Assembly (NCBI GenBank): GCA_958447915.1
Contig: CAUDCB010000004.1
Span: 1-42,251 of the forward strand
DNA length: 42,251 bases
Origin: an uncultured Collinsella sp.
GTDB lineage: Bacteria; Actinomycetota; Coriobacteriia; Coriobacteriales; Coriobacteriaceae
Reading direction: 5' to 3'
The position numbers were made by a program, and so were the translations under genes. The first letter of the stretch is position 1; every line of letters starts with the position of its first letter. Below, piece after piece: positions 40,663 to 42,251 of this stretch. The notes under the pieces were generated by a model, which saw nothing but the letters and a program-made list of their open reading frames with translations, was not told the origin of the DNA and ran no database searches.

Positions 40663-40775
40663 TCTTGCCCCCACGAGTCCATGCATCGTAGGATGTTGAA
40701 TCGGTGCTTGCGATCATAAGTCGGCCCAGGCGGGGATAATAGACGTCTGAAATTTCTTTCTGAGAGGGGATCTCA

Positions 40776-41039
40776 ATGATTAGTTTTGACTACAAGCCTC
40801 AGGGTGTATGCTCTCGCACTATTCACCTTGACCTTTCCGATGACGGCAATAAGGTGCTGGGCGTTGAGTTTACCGGCGGCTGTGACGGCAATCTCAAGGC
40901 AATCTCCAAGCTGGTCGAGGGTGTTCCTGCCGATCGCGTAATCGAGGTTCTCGCCGGTAATACCTGCGGTATGAAAAAGACCTCTTGCGCCGATCAGCTT
41001 ACGCGCGCTATCGAGGCCGCTCGCGCCGAGATCGCCTAA
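40776..41039 (+). CDS. TSCPD-domain protein (TIGR03905-like)
   Basis: This 87-residue protein matches the small TSCPD family: CSRTIHLDLSDDGNKVLGVEFTGGCDGNLKAISKLVEGVPADRVIEVLAGNTCG followed by TSCADQL. The conserved cysteines (in VCSRTI, GGCDGN, NTCG and TSCADQ) suggest metal binding. The same domain occurs at the end of some class II ribonucleotide reductases, but the role of the free-standing form is not known. GAGAGGGG precedes the ATG. Its stop overlaps the following lipoprotein start (TAATG), so the two are probably one transcript. Confidence 0.88.
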   Translation: MISFDYKPQGVCSRTIHLDLSDDGNKVLGVEFTGGCDGNLKAISKLVEGVPADRVIEVLAGNTCGMKKTSCADQLTRAIEAARAEIA

Positions 41040-42250
41040 TGGGTATCGCCGACCACATCAAGAATGGAATATCGCGCCGTGGCTTTGTGCTCGGCGGTGC
41101 TGCCGCGGGCGCTGCCACGGTGCTTGCCGGTTGCTCGAAAAAAACGGGCACCAGCGACGATGCCGCCGGCGAGCCGCAGGTTATCAAGGACGATTCGAAG
41201 ATTGTCTCGATCACCGATGAGTACGAAGCTGTTGATATCGATCTTGAGCCCACGGCCTCGTGGACGCTGCCGCTGGGCACGCTGCTGTACTACTGCGATG
41301 GCGACTACGCTGCCGCTATGATGGCGCCTGCTTCTGCCCTGCATGCCAATACGCTTGGTGTGCTCAACCTGGGTGATGGCTCGCTTACCACACTTATCGA
41401 GGATCCCGTTGAGGGAACCGGTTATGCGTTTTACGACGTTCGTGCGGGTGATGGCGTGTTCGCGTGGGTCGAGATGAACTTTGCCAATGCGTCTTGGAAG
41501 CTCTATGCGCAAAACCTTGCAGGCTCCTCCCTTACCGGCAACGCTGTCGAGCTCGATCGCGGTGGCGAAAATTACGATCCGCCGCTCTTCACAGCGTATG
41601 GGTCGTCGGTCATCTGGTATAAGATGCCCTCGTCCGGCGGCAGCAAGACGAGTAACGATTCGTACTGCTACCGTCAGTCGCCCAACGAGTCCAAGCCTGA
41701 GACTATTTGGAAGTCGACGGGCCGCTTCGCATCCGCCCCGCGTGTGAGCGACGGCATCCTGACCATCTCGCCCCGCGTGCACAATGATGAGGGCGTCTAT
41801 TACGGTATGACGGCAATCGACCTGACTGACGGCAACAACACGAAGCGAGCTCAGCTGGTGCTTCCTTCGTCGGTTTCGCCTTTCGAGGCCGTGTATATGG
41901 GCGACACCTTCATGTTCTCCATTGAGGCGACGTATAACGGTGTGGGTAGCCTGGGCAATATGGGCACCTATATCGGTAACGAGGGCGGGCCGTACCTCTT
42001 CCTTTCGCGTGAGCCGCTCGCGTGCGCTGCGGGAAGGAAAAATAAATACCTGGTTAAAGTCCAGGCGTCGCATTTTTTGATTGACACTTCGGCTAAGACC
42101 TACGGCTCGCTTCTGTCGCCCGACCGAGCCCTGGAGTATGGCGATTATCCTGCTACGGCGGGTAAATCGAACTCGTTCTTAACGTACGCAACGGTGCGAA
42201 ACAGCCAGGGAATTCCCGAGACGGTTACCGCTCGCTTGTTCTCTCTTTAG
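41039..42250 (+). CDS. Tat-exported lipoprotein of unknown function
   Basis: I chose the ATG at 41039, which overlaps the TAA of the preceding gene; this gives 403 residues. The N-terminus has a twin-arginine signal (ISRRGFVLGG, about residues 11-20) followed by a lipobox (VLAGC, Cys about 34), so the protein should be exported folded and anchored to the outer membrane face. The mature part shows repeated beta-rich segments (GVLNLGDGSLTTLIEDPVEGTGYAFYDV, GVFAWVEMNFANASWKLYAQ) suggestive of a beta-propeller, which is only an impression. The stop codon lies one base from the window end. Confidence 0.83.
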   Translation: MGIADHIKNGISRRGFVLGGAAAGAATVLAGCSKKTGTSDDAAGEPQVIKDDSKIVSITDEYEAVDIDLEPTASWTLPLGTLLYYCDGDYAAAMMAPASALHANTLGVLNLGDGSLTTLIEDPVEGTGYAFYDVRAGDGVFAWVEMNFANASWKLYAQNLAGSSLTGNAVELDRGGENYDPPLFTAYGSSVIWYKMPSSGGSKTSNDSYCYRQSPNESKPETIWKSTGRFASAPRVSDGILTISPRVHNDEGVYYGMTAIDLTDGNNTKRAQLVLPSSVSPFEAVYMGDTFMFSIEATYNGVGSLGNMGTYIGNEGGPYLFLSREPLACAAGRKNKYLVKVQASHFLIDTSAKTYGSLLSPDRALEYGDYPATAGKSNSFLTYATVRNSQGIPETVTARLFSL

Positions 42251-42251
42251 T

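Overview
The window is the replication-origin region of a high-GC actinobacterium, most likely class Coriobacteriia and probably Collinsella or a close relative. The reasons are the GC-rich coding sequence, the actinobacterial gene order recF–dciA(DUF721)–gyrB–gyrA, a PafB/PafC-type WYL pair, and the overall resemblance of the proteins to gut coriobacterial ones. The genus is an inference.

Bases 1-10411 (minus strand) hold the replication operon: a GHKL ATPase/winged-helix protein, dnaA, dnaN, recF, dciA, gyrB and the 5' part of gyrA, which runs off the window. Bases 10756-15796 (plus strand) hold the divergent rpmH-rnpA-yidD-yidC-khpB-rsmG-parA-parB-small membrane protein set. The origin looks bipartite. 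One cluster of DnaA-box-like sites lies between dnaA and dnaN, with an AT-rich tract and a DnaA-trio-like array. A second lies between rpmH and the ATPase gene. Three perfect parS sites at exact 39-bp spacing precede parA, and two weaker parS-like sites flank this region.

Bases 15995-26486 carry rlmN (minus), a ddl gene broken by an in-frame TAA, an exonuclease-DinG helicase, two convergent WYL regulators (PafC/PafB-like), and a very long membrane protein with a degenerate M28 peptidase fold split by a disordered acidic insert, followed by a small membrane protein. Bases 26552-29983 (minus) encode a large thioester/Cna-B adhesin with an LPATG anchor.

Bases 30285-35918 form a catabolic locus. 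A minus-strand operon encodes an altronate/galactarate dehydratase-like enzyme, a lone PTS EIIC, an amidohydrolase and a DapA-family aldolase. A divergent IclR regulator sits across a 30-bp perfect palindrome. Together they suggest uptake and breakdown of a sugar acid or lactone to pyruvate; the substrate is not known.

Bases 35919-42251 contain tRNA-Gly(CCC) followed by an odd mosaic of small hairpins and tRNA-derived repeats, then purB, a solute-binding-protein/diguanylate-cyclase pair, a TSCPD-domain protein and a Tat lipoprotein.

The best candidates for undescribed biology are the ATPase/low-complexity/winged-helix protein joined to dnaA, the IclR-controlled catabolic operon, the M28 pseudo-peptidase, and the tRNA-associated repeat mosaic.
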